From assembly GCA_046728015.1 (NCBI GenBank), contig JBKPDQ010000127.1, positions 1 to 14,345 of the forward strand: 14,345 nucleotides of DNA. The letters are read 5' to 3'. Origin of the DNA: DATAFO01 sp046728015 (GTDB taxonomy: Bacteria > Actinomycetota > Thermoleophilia > Solirubrobacterales > 70-9). Below, piece by piece: positions 1 to 6,652 of the stretch; the stretch's first letter is position 1; the number at the start of each line of letters is the position of its first letter. The position numbers were made by a program, and so were the translations under genes. The notes below the pieces were generated by a model. It was not told where the DNA came from and ran no database searches. It was given only the letters and a program-made list of their open reading frames with translations.

Positions 1-961
1 CGTCCCGGCCCTGCTTGCGCTCGCAATCGCGAAGCTCATGGCGCTTGCCGTGCACGAGGACAGTGTCCCGGCCCGGGCCGCAATCGATCTGATCGCTGCC
101 GCCGTAGGCAAACACGAAATCGCGTCCGGCCCCGGCCTCCACGACATCGGAGCCGAAGCCACCGGACAGGACGTTCGGCCCCGACCCGCCCTGCACGAGG
201 TCCTCTCCCTGACCGCCATCGATGGCTTGGAAGAACTTGGTCTTGGGCGAGGTCTGATCCACGTAGAGCTGGTCGCCGGATCCGGCACCCTGCACGAAGA
301 ATGCGTCGCGCGCACCGACCCGCAGATCGGTGTCGTCGACGCTCTCACCGGCGTTCAGATTGACCGCGGTGCGCCCATCCACAAAGTCCATGCTGACTTG
401 ATCCGGCCCGCGCGTCATGCGTCCGAATACCTCGCCGCCGTCGAGATCGACTTCGAGCTCGATCTCCGAGCTTCCGTCGCCCTCGTCGGTCGCCCCCGGC
501 GTGAGCAAGCCATAGCGGAAATCGAGGAACAGGTAGCCCTCGGCGACTCGCTTGCCGGCACGCACCACGACGGTGTCTGTGTTCGTGACGGTCGGTGGTC
601 CGCCCGCACAACGGATCAATCCGCCTGAGCCGCCGTAGAGCAAGTCCTCGCCCTCGAGCACGGTGATCTGGCCGATCCGCACATCGAGCGCGGCCGAGCT
701 CGGGAAGGCAATCCCGAGAATCTCCTCTCGGAGCGCCGCTGGAAGCCGGCGCAGAGCACGGCGCAGACCAGACAGGTCCGGCGGCTTCAGACGCACGGAA
801 AGGGTCTGGGTGTCCGGCGAGTACCTGCATTTGACCAGCCGCTCGCGTGGACCGTCGCGATGGCCGGCCGAGCTGGAGTCAACCGCCGACAGCAGCGCAA
901 TGAGCGCCAGCAGTCCGGCCAATACGAGCGCGGCACCCCCCGCCCTGAGCGATCCCCTCAT
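1..961 (-). CDS. Secreted RTX-like (hemolysin-type Ca-binding repeat) protein, 3' end cut by window edge
   Basis: The minus frame is open from an ATG at 961 to the left edge (320 codons, no stop), so the C terminus is missing. Residues 1-32 look like a signal peptide: Arg at 2 and 6, a hydrophobic core at about 10-26, then small residues. The middle (about 40-245) is not recognised and is rich in beta-prone stretches. Residues about 248-300 hold degenerate glycine/aspartate nonapeptides of RTX type (GGQGEDLVQGG, GGFGSDVVEAG, GAGRDFVFAYGG, GPGRDTVLV). Such repeats bind calcium in beta-roll folds of exported proteins. The tail DCGPGRDTVLV...RDCE resembles ends of many Thermoleophilia proteins, so the stop is probably just outside the window. 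It follows cobA-hemD by 53 bp on the same strand, but nothing in it points to tetrapyrroles. AGGG lies about 6 bases before the ATG. Secretion and calcium binding are inferred from motifs. Confidence 0.8.
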   Translation of the reverse strand, partial: MRGSLRAGGAALVLAGLLALIALLSAVDSSSAGHRDGPRERLVKCRYSPDTQTLSVRLKPPDLSGLRRALRRLPAALREEILGIAFPSSAALDVRIGQITVLEGEDLLYGGSGGLIRCAGGPPTVTNTDTVVVRAGKRVAEGYLFLDFRYGLLTPGATDEGDGSSEIELEVDLDGGEVFGRMTRGPDQVSMDFVDGRTAVNLNAGESVDDTDLRVGARDAFFVQGAGSGDQLYVDQTSPKTKFFQAIDGGQGEDLVQGGSGPNVLSGGFGSDVVEAGAGRDFVFAYGGSDQIDCGPGRDTVLVHGKRHELRDCERKQGRD

Positions 962-974
962 TGACACCCTGGCG

Positions 975-980
975 AGCCTA
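975..980 (-). promoter_or_regulatory. Candidate -10 box for the RTX-like gene
   Basis: TAGGCT (fits TANNNT) reads on the minus strand 13 bases before the RTX-like ATG, inside the 53 bp gap after cobA-hemD. It would give a leader of about 6 bases. No convincing -35 is visible, so this is a weak call. It would let the RTX-like gene be expressed apart from the heme operon. Confidence 0.25.
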
Positions 981-1014
981 ACCGCTATTGCCGACTGCGT
1001 GGGCGGCTTCGCGC

Positions 1015-2535
1015 TCAGCGTTTGGCCGAGACGTCCTCGACCAGCGCCTCCAACAGGCCAGACGGGTCGTGGCGATCTGCCTCGACCTGCACCTCGAGAC
1101 CGGCCTCGCGCGCCGCCTGGCTGGTCACGGGCCCGATGGAGACGATGCGCGCCCCGCGCGGGAAGCGGTCGCCCATCGCTGTCAGAAGGTTTCGCACCGT
1201 GGAGGACGAGGTGAAGGTGACGTAGTCGGCGCTCTGCGCGGCATCGACCGCCTCAGGATCAGGATCCTCGGCAACCGTCTCATAGAGCGAGACGACGTCA
1301 ACGTGCGCGCCCCGCTCGCGAAGGGCGTCAGGGAGCACGTCGCGCGCCTCCGCGGCGCGAGCAACGAGCACGGGGCGCCCTGACACGTCGACCTCGGCCA
1401 GCGCCTCGACCAGCGACTCGGCGATCGACCGCTCTCCGACGAGGTCGGCGATCACCCCGTGCCCGGCGAGGGCGGCGGCCGTCCCCGGGCCGATCGCGGC
1501 GACGGTGGCGTTGGCCATGGCGCGGGCATCGCGTCCCTGCGCGGCCATCGCCTCGAACAGCAGGCGAACGCCGTTCGGGCTCGTGAGGCAGACGAGGGCA
1601 TAAGAGTGCAGGTCGGCCACCGCATCACGCACCTCAGGGGAATCGATCCTCGGCTCGATCCGGATGGCCGGAAGCTCCACAACATCGGCGCCGAGCGCCC
1701 GCAGGGTGGCCGCCACCCCACTCGCCTGCACTCGCGCCCGGGTGACGACGATCCTCAGGCCATGCAGTGGCCGCTGCTCGAGCCACGCGATCGTCCGACG
1801 ACGCCCGGCTGCCGGGCCGAAGAGGAGAATCGACGGCGGGTGCAGGTCAGCCTCCGCGACCGCATCGGGGAGCTTCGCGAGGGTCGAGGTCACCGCGCGC
1901 TGATCGGGAAGCGTCCCCCGCTCGACGGCTGCCGCCGGCTCGCCCGGATCGCGACCGGCCGCCTCCAGAGCCGCGGCGATCTCCGGGAGCCGCTTCACCC
2001 CCATGTACAGGACGAGGGTCCCGGGGAACGCCGCCAGCGCGTTCCAGTCAAGGGCCGACTCCTCCTTGTCGGGATCCTCGTGCCCGGTCACGAATGCGAC
2101 CGCCGAGGCGTCGTCGCGGTGCGTGACGGGGATGCCGGCGTAGGCCGGCGCGGCGACGCCCGCGGTCACTCCCGGCACCACCTCGAAGGGAACGCTCGCC
2201 GCCGCCAGCGCCTCGGCTTCCTCGCCGCCGCGTCCGAACACGAACGGGTCGCCGCCCTTCAGGCGCACGACGCTGCGGCCGGCACGGGCCGCGGAGATCA
2301 GGCGCCGCTCGATCTCGTCCTGCGGCACCGAGGCGTCGCCCGGCTCCTTGCCGACGAACAGAAGCTCAGCGTCGTCCCTCGCGTCGGCCAGCACCTCGCG
2401 ACGGATCAGCCGGTCGTGGAGGATCACGTCGGCGGAGCGGATCAACTCGAGGGCGCGCGCGGTGATCAGGCCCGGATCGCCCGGCCCCGCCCCGACCAGA
2501 TACACGACTCCCGGGCGGGCGCTCACCGAGATCAC
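1015..2535 (-). CDS. cobA-hemD: Fused uroporphyrinogen-III C-methyltransferase / uroporphyrinogen-III synthase (CobA-HemD)
   Basis: This is a two-domain enzyme of 506 residues. The N-terminal domain (about 10-245) is a SAM-dependent uroporphyrinogen III methyltransferase. It has the glycine-rich first signature VYLVGAGPGDPG (11-22), the second signature VRLKGGDPFVFGRGGEE (90-106) and PGVTAGVAAPAYAGIPVTHR further on. The C-terminal half (about 255-500) is a HemD-type synthase with weakly conserved two-lobe sequence (RIVVTRARVQA, LTSPNGVRLLF, VTFTSSSTVRNL). HemD closes hydroxymethylbilane to uroporphyrinogen III; CobA then methylates C2 and C7 to precorrin-2 for siroheme or cobalamin. The frame is open upstream to an ATG at 2658, but I chose GTG at 2535. 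It overlaps the hemC stop as GTGA, is preceded by GGGAGGG, and puts the methyltransferase fold at the N terminus. The extra 41 residues would be an arginine-rich shadow of hemC. Both functions sit in the cytoplasm. Confidence 0.93.
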   Translation of the reverse strand: MISVSARPGVVYLVGAGPGDPGLITARALELIRSADVILHDRLIRREVLADARDDAELLFVGKEPGDASVPQDEIERRLISAARAGRSVVRLKGGDPFVFGRGGEEAEALAAASVPFEVVPGVTAGVAAPAYAGIPVTHRDDASAVAFVTGHEDPDKEESALDWNALAAFPGTLVLYMGVKRLPEIAAALEAAGRDPGEPAAAVERGTLPDQRAVTSTLAKLPDAVAEADLHPPSILLFGPAAGRRRTIAWLEQRPLHGLRIVVTRARVQASGVAATLRALGADVVELPAIRIEPRIDSPEVRDAVADLHSYALVCLTSPNGVRLLFEAMAAQGRDARAMANATVAAIGPGTAAALAGHGVIADLVGERSIAESLVEALAEVDVSGRPVLVARAAEARDVLPDALRERGAHVDVVSLYETVAEDPDPEAVDAAQSADYVTFTSSSTVRNLLTAMGDRFPRGARIVSIGPVTSQAAREAGLEVQVEADRHDPSGLLEALVEDVSAKR

Positions 2536-3407
2536 GAGCCCTCCCGAGCCGCGCGCGCGAGGATCTCGCCAGCGCCGGCCGCGCTCATCCGCTCGGCTAG
2601 CGCCTCCCCAAGCGCCGCGGGCTGCTCGGGATCGCCGGCCACGCGATCGCGGACCCACTCGCTGCCGTCGGGAAGGCCCGCGAACCCCTGAACCACCAGC
2701 TCCGAGGCCTCAAACCGGGCGCAGACTCCAACCGGCGTCTCGCAGCTCGCACCCAGGGCGCCTACGGCCGCCCGCTCGGCAGTGAGCTCCACCAGAGCCG
2801 CCCGGTCGCTGATGCGACCCGCTGCCGCCGCCGTCTCCGCGTCGTCGCGCCTCGCCTCAAGCGCTAGGCAGCCCTGCCCAGGCGCCGGAGTGAGGTCGCC
2901 GAGCTCGAAGCGGAACGCGATCTCGTCGGCGCGACCGAGGCGTGCCAGACCGGCGATGGCCAGCACGACGCCGTCGTACTCGCCGTCCGCCAGTTTCTTC
3001 AGCCGGGTGTCGACGTTGCCCCGAAGCGGCACCACCTCGATGTCCTCGCGCAGCGCCAGCAGCTGGGCCCGGCGACGGAGGCTCGAAGTTCCGAGCCGAG
3101 CACCGTCCGGGATCTCGTCCAGCGAGGCCGCGGGGCCGACGAAGGCGTCGGCAGGTTCCTCGCGACCCGGAACGCCGACCAGCTCGAGCCCGTCCGGCAG
3201 GTCGCCCGGCAGGTCCTTGGCCGAGTGAACCCCGAGGTCGGCGTCGCCGTCGAGCAACGCCCGCTCGACGCCGCGCACGAACCGGGACTTGTCGCCGGGC
3301 TCCCCGTCGGCGGTCCGCACGGTGACGATCTCCGCGCCCCCGAGCGCGGCCGCCACGTGCTCGGCCTGGGCGAGCGCGAGGGCGCTGCCCCGCGACGCCA
3401 GTCTCAC
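2532..3407 (-). CDS. hemC: Porphobilinogen deaminase (hydroxymethylbilane synthase)
   Basis: HemC polymerises four porphobilinogens into hydroxymethylbilane on a covalent dipyrromethane cofactor. Family motifs seen in order are RLASRGSALALAQA near the N terminus, DLGVHSAKDLP (with the catalytic Asp), LGTSSLRRRAQL, LRGNVDTRLKKL, LTPAPGQGCLALEAR and ALGASCETPVGV. The Cys of the last motif is the cofactor attachment residue (residue 222 from the chosen start). The length of 291 residues is slightly short of the usual 300-315. The frame is open to another GTG at 3425, but I prefer GTG at 3407: GAGG lies 5 bases upstream, and homologues begin about where this one does. The GTG overlaps the stop of the small repeat ORF upstream (GTGA), and the hemC stop overlaps the cobA-hemD start in the same way. 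Translation along hemA-hemC-cobA/hemD therefore looks coupled. Confidence 0.95.
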   Translation of the reverse strand: MRLASRGSALALAQAEHVAAALGGAEIVTVRTADGEPGDKSRFVRGVERALLDGDADLGVHSAKDLPGDLPDGLELVGVPGREEPADAFVGPAASLDEIPDGARLGTSSLRRRAQLLALREDIEVVPLRGNVDTRLKKLADGEYDGVVLAIAGLARLGRADEIAFRFELGDLTPAPGQGCLALEARRDDAETAAAAGRISDRAALVELTAERAAVGALGASCETPVGVCARFEASELVVQGFAGLPDGSEWVRDRVAGDPEQPAALGEALAERMSAAGAGEILARAAREGS

Positions 3408-3550
3408 CAAGACCTCGAACGGCACATGCCGCTTTCGCCGCTAAAGCGGCTCATCTTGAACCACCAACGACACATGCTGCTTTCGCCGCTAAAGCGGCTC
3501 ATCTTGAACCACCAACGACACATGCTGCTTTCGCCGCTAAAGCGGCTCAT
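3404..3550 (-). CDS. Possible 48-aa repeat peptide between hemA and hemC
   Basis: This small ORF is made entirely of the tandem repeat. It reads MSRFSGESSMCRWWFK twice exactly, then MSRFSGESGMCRSRSW and a TGA. Each unit is 48 bases, so the frame is kept. The ATG begins 1 base after the hemA stop (TGAGATG), and the TGA overlaps the preferred hemC GTG as GTGA. It could serve as a translated bridge that passes ribosomes from hemA to hemC. Each unit has about +2 net charge, one Cys and Trp/Phe; there is no signal peptide or known domain. There is no strong ribosome-binding site before the first ATG, so re-initiation after hemA would be needed. Against a real peptide, the sequence is equally explained as a nucleic-acid palindrome repeat that happens to be open in this frame. 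Confidence 0.35.
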   Translation of the reverse strand: MSRFSGESSMCRWWFKMSRFSGESSMCRWWFKMSRFSGESGMCRSRSW

Positions 3551-3551
3551 C
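3407..3551 (-). repeat. Three tandem copies of a 48-bp palindrome-bearing repeat (hemA/hemC junction)
   Basis: Units read on the minus strand at 3550-3503, 3502-3455 and 3454-3407. The first two are identical; the third differs at a few bases and diverges at its 3' end, where it merges into the hemC ribosome-binding site. Each unit contains the palindrome GCCGCTTTAGCGGC (plus-strand 3533-3546, 3485-3498, 3437-3450), then GAAAGC, then CATGTGTCGTTGGTGG. A related two-copy array lies at 6557-6652 between ccmA and ccmB. The array fills essentially the whole hemA-hemC spacer. There is no sequence between units, so it is not a CRISPR. It could form RNA hairpins in the operon mRNA. Confidence 0.9.
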
Positions 3552-4898
3552 TCATATCTGCTCGTCGCGGCGGCGCAGGCGGTCGCGCAGGTCGGTCACC
3601 TGCGCGCCGGACTCGGGCAGCGGTTCGGTGTCGGCGTCGAGACCGAAGAGCTCTCGCAGGACAGCGACGCGAACGTAGCCCTCGTCCTCGTGCGCCACGC
3701 GCTTCAGCCGCAGCGTCGGCTCGTGCAGAAGCCGGGCGGCAATCGCGCGCGCGGCGGCGCTCAGGCGATCGCGGTCGGCGTCGGTGAGCCCCTCCCAGCG
3801 CGACTCGTTCTCGGCCAGGACCCGTTGGACGATCTCATCCGCGCGCTCGCGCAGCGCGGCGACGGTGGGCATCACGTCCTGGGTGGCCAGCCAGCGCTCG
3901 AAGCGTCCGAGCTCGGCTCGCAACACCGCCTCGGCGCGCCGAGCCTCGGACTCCCGACCAGACGTATTGCGCTCGACCACGGCCTGGAGGTCGTCCATGT
4001 CGTGGACGCTCACACCCGCCAGCTCGCGGCATGCCGGATGGATGTCGCGCGGAACGGCGAGATCGATCAGGAGCAGCGGTCGTCCATCCCGCGCCGCCAT
4101 CACCTCGGCCAGGCCCTCGCGCTCGATCACGTGATGCGGCGAGCTCGTGGAGGCGACCACGATGTCGGCGTCGGCCATCTGCTCGGGAAGCTCCTCGAAG
4201 CGCACGGCGGCGCCGCCGAAGCGCTGGGCGAGGCCGATCGCACGGTCGTAGCGACGGTTGGCGATGAACACGGCCTGGAGCCCACGCGCCGCCAGCGCGC
4301 GGGCTGTGAGCTCGGCCGTCTCGCCGGCGCCGATAACGAGCACCCTGCGCTCCTCGAGCTCGCCCAGGGTGCGCTGGGCAAGCTCCACGGCGACCTGAGG
4401 CACCGAGAGTGCCCGCTCCGAGATTCCGGTCTCGGAGCGAGCCCGCTTGCCGGCGGCGAGGGCTCCGCGGAAGAGTCGATTGAGGATCGGCCCGGTCGCG
4501 CCCTCCACGAGCGCCAGCTCGTAGGCGCGCTTGACCTGGCCCTGAACCTCGGCCTCGCCGATAATCATCGAGTCCAGGCCCGCGGTGACCCGATACAGGT
4601 GTCCCGCGGCCTCCGGGCCGCGCAGCGAATACAGGTGGCCGACGAGTTCCGTGGGAGGCATCTCCGCTTCGGTGGCGAGCGCTCCCAGCGCGAGCGACTC
4701 CGCCGCGACCGAGTCGCCCGCGTAGATGTAGAGCTCGGTGCGGTTGCAGGTCGAGATCGCCGCGGCCTCGGCGATGGCGTCGCGCTCGACCAAGTCGCCG
4801 AGCACTCCCACCGCACGCCCCTCGGTCAGCGCAAGCCGTTCGCGGAGCTCCAGCGGCGCCGTCTTGTGCGAGACGCCGAGGGCCAGTAATTCAGCCAT
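3552..4898 (-). CDS. hemA: Glutamyl-tRNA reductase
   Basis: HemA reduces glutamyl-tRNA(Glu) with NADPH to glutamate-1-semialdehyde, the committed step of the C5 route to 5-aminolevulinate. At 448 residues it is of normal family length. It shows GVSHKTAPLELRERL (8-22), the catalytic nucleophile Cys51 in ISTCNRTELY, GLDSMIIGEAEVQGQVK in the catalytic domain, the Rossmann motif VLVIGAGETAEL of the NADPH domain, and a helical C-terminal dimerisation region ending in a charged tail. The ATG at 4898 has GGAGG seven bases upstream, a good ribosome-binding site, and lies inside the 3' end of ccmD (8 bp overlap). The gene therefore appears co-transcribed with ccmABCD. The stop abuts the first copy of the tandem repeat that separates it from hemC. 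The partner aminomutase hemL and hemB are not in the window. Confidence 0.97.
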   Translation of the reverse strand: MAELLALGVSHKTAPLELRERLALTEGRAVGVLGDLVERDAIAEAAAISTCNRTELYIYAGDSVAAESLALGALATEAEMPPTELVGHLYSLRGPEAAGHLYRVTAGLDSMIIGEAEVQGQVKRAYELALVEGATGPILNRLFRGALAAGKRARSETGISERALSVPQVAVELAQRTLGELEERRVLVIGAGETAELTARALAARGLQAVFIANRRYDRAIGLAQRFGGAAVRFEELPEQMADADIVVASTSSPHHVIEREGLAEVMAARDGRPLLLIDLAVPRDIHPACRELAGVSVHDMDDLQAVVERNTSGRESEARRAEAVLRAELGRFERWLATQDVMPTVAALRERADEIVQRVLAENESRWEGLTDADRDRLSAAARAIAARLLHEPTLRLKRVAHEDEGYVRVAVLRELFGLDADTEPLPESGAQVTDLRDRLRRRDEQI

Positions 4899-5106
4899 CG
4901 AGGTCCTCCGCTCCGCGTCCGGTCTCGACGGGGCCCCGAACTCCGCCCCGATCGCGCTCGGCGAGCTCCGCCAGCTCGCCCAGCTCGCGGTCGATCCGCT
5001 GGAGCTTGGCCGCCATGATCGCGACGTAGACCAGCACCAGGAACATGAAGGCCACGTAGGCGGCGGCGACGTACTTGCCGGCCTCGTCGAGCGGTAGTGC
5101 GGGCAT
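4891..5106 (-). CDS. ccmD: CcmD-like small membrane protein of the heme exporter
   Basis: This is a 71-residue protein with one hydrophobic segment at about 12-34 (YVAAAYVAFMFLVLVYVAIM) and a charged, helical cytoplasmic tail (KLQRIDRELGELAELAERD). CcmD proteins are short, one-pass and poorly conserved; in known systems CcmD is needed for release of heme-loaded CcmE from CcmABC. The call rests on size, topology and position directly after ccmC. The frame is open to an ATG at 5253, but those 49 residues are an arginine-rich shadow of ccmC. The ATG at 5106 has GAGGAG nine bases upstream and starts 16 bases after the ccmC stop. The 3' end overlaps hemA by 8 bp. Confidence 0.75.
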   Translation of the reverse strand: MPALPLDEAGKYVAAAYVAFMFLVLVYVAIMAAKLQRIDRELGELAELAERDRGGVRGPVETGRGAEDLDG

Positions 5107-5122
5107 CAGGCGGCGCTCCTCA

Positions 5123-5869
5123 TCAGGCCGACCCCGTTGCCTGCGACGGGACGCTCGGGGCGACGCGTGAGCTCCGCGCGGCGTACTCATCGCCCTCGAG
5201 CGCGCGGCGCAGACGCGAGAGCCTCGCCGAAGCCGACTTGGCCGCCAGCTCAAACCGCACGAGCGTCACCCACAGCAGCGCCATGCCCCCGAGCGAGACC
5301 AGGAACGTCGCCCACATCTTCGGCGGCATCCCTCCCTCGGCGGTCGCGAAGACCCGCGGGTGAAGGAGCGTCTCGGCGAGGCGCACGGCGATGAAGTTGA
5401 GCGGCACGAAGGCGCCCGCGGTGATCGCAAACACCGACGCGTAGCGGGCCTGGCGCTCACGGTCCTCGATCGCGTAACGCAGCGGGTAGTAGGTGCAGTA
5501 CAGCAGGAAGACGATCAGGAAGCTCACGAGCGTCGGCTCGTCCCAGACCCACCACTTGCCCCACGACGCCTTGGCCCAGATCGAGCCGGTGATCAGCACG
5601 GCGACGCCGAAGATCACGGAAAGGTGGATCGAGACGTAGGCGCGAGCGTCGTGCACCGGGTCCTCCGTCCGGAGGTGGCGGATCGCGTGGATCGCGGCGA
5701 CGACAAAGCCCAGCAGCGCGCAGATCGCCAGCGGTACGTGCAGGTAGAAGATCTTCTGGATGAAGCCCTGGTCGGCGTCGAGCGGGGCGTAGAAGAAGAC
5801 CAGGGCGAACGCTGCGGCGATCACCAGCGGGACCGCGATCGCAAGGGCTCTGAGGCTCGGCATCGGCAT
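5123..5869 (-). CDS. ccmC: Cytochrome c biogenesis / heme exporter protein CcmC
   Basis: This is a 248-residue integral membrane protein with about six hydrophobic segments. It has the tryptophan-rich heme-handling motif of the family, WGKWWVWDEP (103-112). Candidate heme-ligand histidines are H44 in FYLHVPLA and H170 in TLLHPRV, in the places expected for CcmC. In known systems CcmC presents heme to CcmE at the outer face of the membrane. The open frame extends to 5998, but the first 43 residues overlap ccmB and do not look like CcmC. I chose ATG 5869 (MPMPSLRALA, directly before the first membrane segment); an ATG at 5863 is the alternative. The start lies 19 bases after the ccmB stop. The C-terminal tail of about 40 residues is charged and cytoplasmic. 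Confidence 0.93.
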   Translation of the reverse strand: MPMPSLRALAIAVPLVIAAAFALVFFYAPLDADQGFIQKIFYLHVPLAICALLGFVVAAIHAIRHLRTEDPVHDARAYVSIHLSVIFGVAVLITGSIWAKASWGKWWVWDEPTLVSFLIVFLLYCTYYPLRYAIEDRERQARYASVFAITAGAFVPLNFIAVRLAETLLHPRVFATAEGGMPPKMWATFLVSLGGMALLWVTLVRFELAAKSASARLSRLRRALEGDEYAARSSRVAPSVPSQATGSA

Positions 5870-5888
5870 GGTCTCGACCGGGTGGGCG

Positions 5889-6557
5889 TCAGTCCTCGAG
5901 CAGGAAGTCGTAGACGGCGTAACCCACCAGCAGGAAAACCACATCGTAGAGAGCGAGCACTGCCACCCACTGCCCGAAATCTGCGTACGAGGGCCCATCT
6001 GCCGCGAGCAATGGCTCCGCGGCGCCGGCGGCCGCGATCATCACCGGGACCAGCAGCGGGAGCATGATCAGCGGCCCGAGCAGGTCCCGCGCGCGCGAGT
6101 TGACGGCGATCGCCGAGACGATCGTGCCGGTGACAGCCAACCCGAGATCGGCGAGCAGCAGCACGGGCACAAGGGGCGCCAATCCGGTCCACTCGTCCAT
6201 GAACAGGAACGCAAACGCCGGGACGGCAACGAGCTCCAGCGCCCCGAGGTAGACGAGCAGCGCCGCCACCTTGGCGGCGAAGAGCGCCGTGCCCTCGACC
6301 GGCGCGAGCCGGATCGCATCGAAGCCTCCCTGCTCGCGCTCGGCCAGAAAGATCCTGTTGATCGCGAGAATCGCAGCGAAGAGAACCGTCGCGAGCAGCA
6401 CTCCAGCGGCCAGACTGCCCTCGAGGGTCTCGCGATCCAGCCCGAAGCGAAACAGCACGAACGTCGTCAGGGCGAACAACGCCATCGCGGGCACGGACTC
6501 CAGCGTCCGCAGCTCGACGCGCAGGTCCTTGGCCAGGATTGCCCGGAAGGCGTTCAT
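5889..6557 (-). CDS. ccmB: Heme exporter membrane subunit CcmB
   Basis: CcmB is the permease partner of the ATPase CcmA. The protein has 222 residues and about six membrane segments. It begins with the family-like cytoplasmic start MNAFRAILAKDLRVELRT, and NRIFLAEREQGGFDAIRLAP follows the second segment, as in CcmB/ABC-2 type permeases. Membrane segments lie at about 24-42, 50-68, 94-118, 125-148, 160-180 and 195-216. The frame is open to a GTG at 6575, inside the repeat array; I chose ATG 6557 because it matches homologue N termini and overlaps the stop of the small repeat ORF (ATGA). No strong ribosome-binding site precedes it (GGGTG only), which fits coupling from the upstream frame. Confidence 0.93.
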   Translation of the reverse strand: MNAFRAILAKDLRVELRTLESVPAMALFALTTFVLFRFGLDRETLEGSLAAGVLLATVLFAAILAINRIFLAEREQGGFDAIRLAPVEGTALFAAKVAALLVYLGALELVAVPAFAFLFMDEWTGLAPLVPVLLLADLGLAVTGTIVSAIAVNSRARDLLGPLIMLPLLVPVMIAAAGAAEPLLAADGPSYADFGQWVAVLALYDVVFLLVGYAVYDFLLED

Positions 6558-6652
6558 CGGAACACCCAACGACACATGCCTCTTTCGCGGCTAAAGCCGC
6601 TCACCTGAGTACCTCCAACGACACATGCTTCTTTCGCGGCTAAGCCGCTCAC
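6554..6652 (-). CDS. Possible 32-aa repeat peptide between ccmA and ccmB
   Basis: This small ORF spans the two-copy repeat. Its GTG overlaps the ccmA stop by 4 bases (GTGA) and its TGA overlaps the ccmB ATG by 4 bases (ATGA). A GGAGG inside the last codons of ccmA sits 7 bases before the GTG. The second unit reads VSGFSRERGMCRWVFR, clearly related to the MSRFSGESSMCRWWFK unit at hemA/hemC. The first unit has lost one T in the palindrome loop and reads in a different register (VSGLAAKEACVVGGTQ), yet the combined frame stays open. Neat coupling on both sides favours translation; the scrambled first unit argues that the peptide sequence is not itself under selection. Function unknown. Confidence 0.35.
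   Translation of the reverse strand: MSGLAAKEACVVGGTQVSGFSRERGMCRWVFR
6557..6652 (-). repeat. Two tandem copies of the 48-49 bp palindrome-bearing repeat (ccmA/ccmB junction)
   Basis: Units read on the minus strand at 6652-6605 and 6604-6557. The core is GTGAGCGGCTTTAGCCGC, then GAAAGARGCATGTGTCGTTGG, then AGGTACTCAG before the next unit. Palindromes are at plus-strand 6587-6600 (GCGGCTAAAGCCGC) and 6636-6648 (one A lost from the loop). Compared with the hemA/hemC array both palindrome arms are changed in step. The unit end GGAGGTACTCAGGTGAGC closely matches the last bases of ccmA plus its stop, so the ccmA terminus appears to be part of the duplicated unit. Confidence 0.88.

Noticed and set aside
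1459..2691. 410-codon plus-strand frame opposite cobA-hemD
   Set aside because: Shadow of the fused enzyme; no domain or ribosome-binding site supports it.
3408..3425. GTG at 3425 as hemC start
   Set aside because: It has no ribosome-binding site and lies inside the repeat; GTG 3407 has GAGG at good spacing and fits homologue N termini. The choice remains unproven.
3407..3551. Tandem array read as a CRISPR
   Set aside because: The units follow each other without unique spacers, number only three, and no cas genes are nearby.
3225..4889. 554-codon plus-strand open frame across hemA and the repeat array
   Set aside because: It is antisense to clear hemA and hemC motifs, has no family features, and contains the repeat translated in a meaningless frame. 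Long open antisense frames are expected at this GC content.
6558..6575. GTG at 6575 as ccmB start
   Set aside because: It lies within the repeat unit and would add six residues not seen in CcmB; ATG 6557 fits better.
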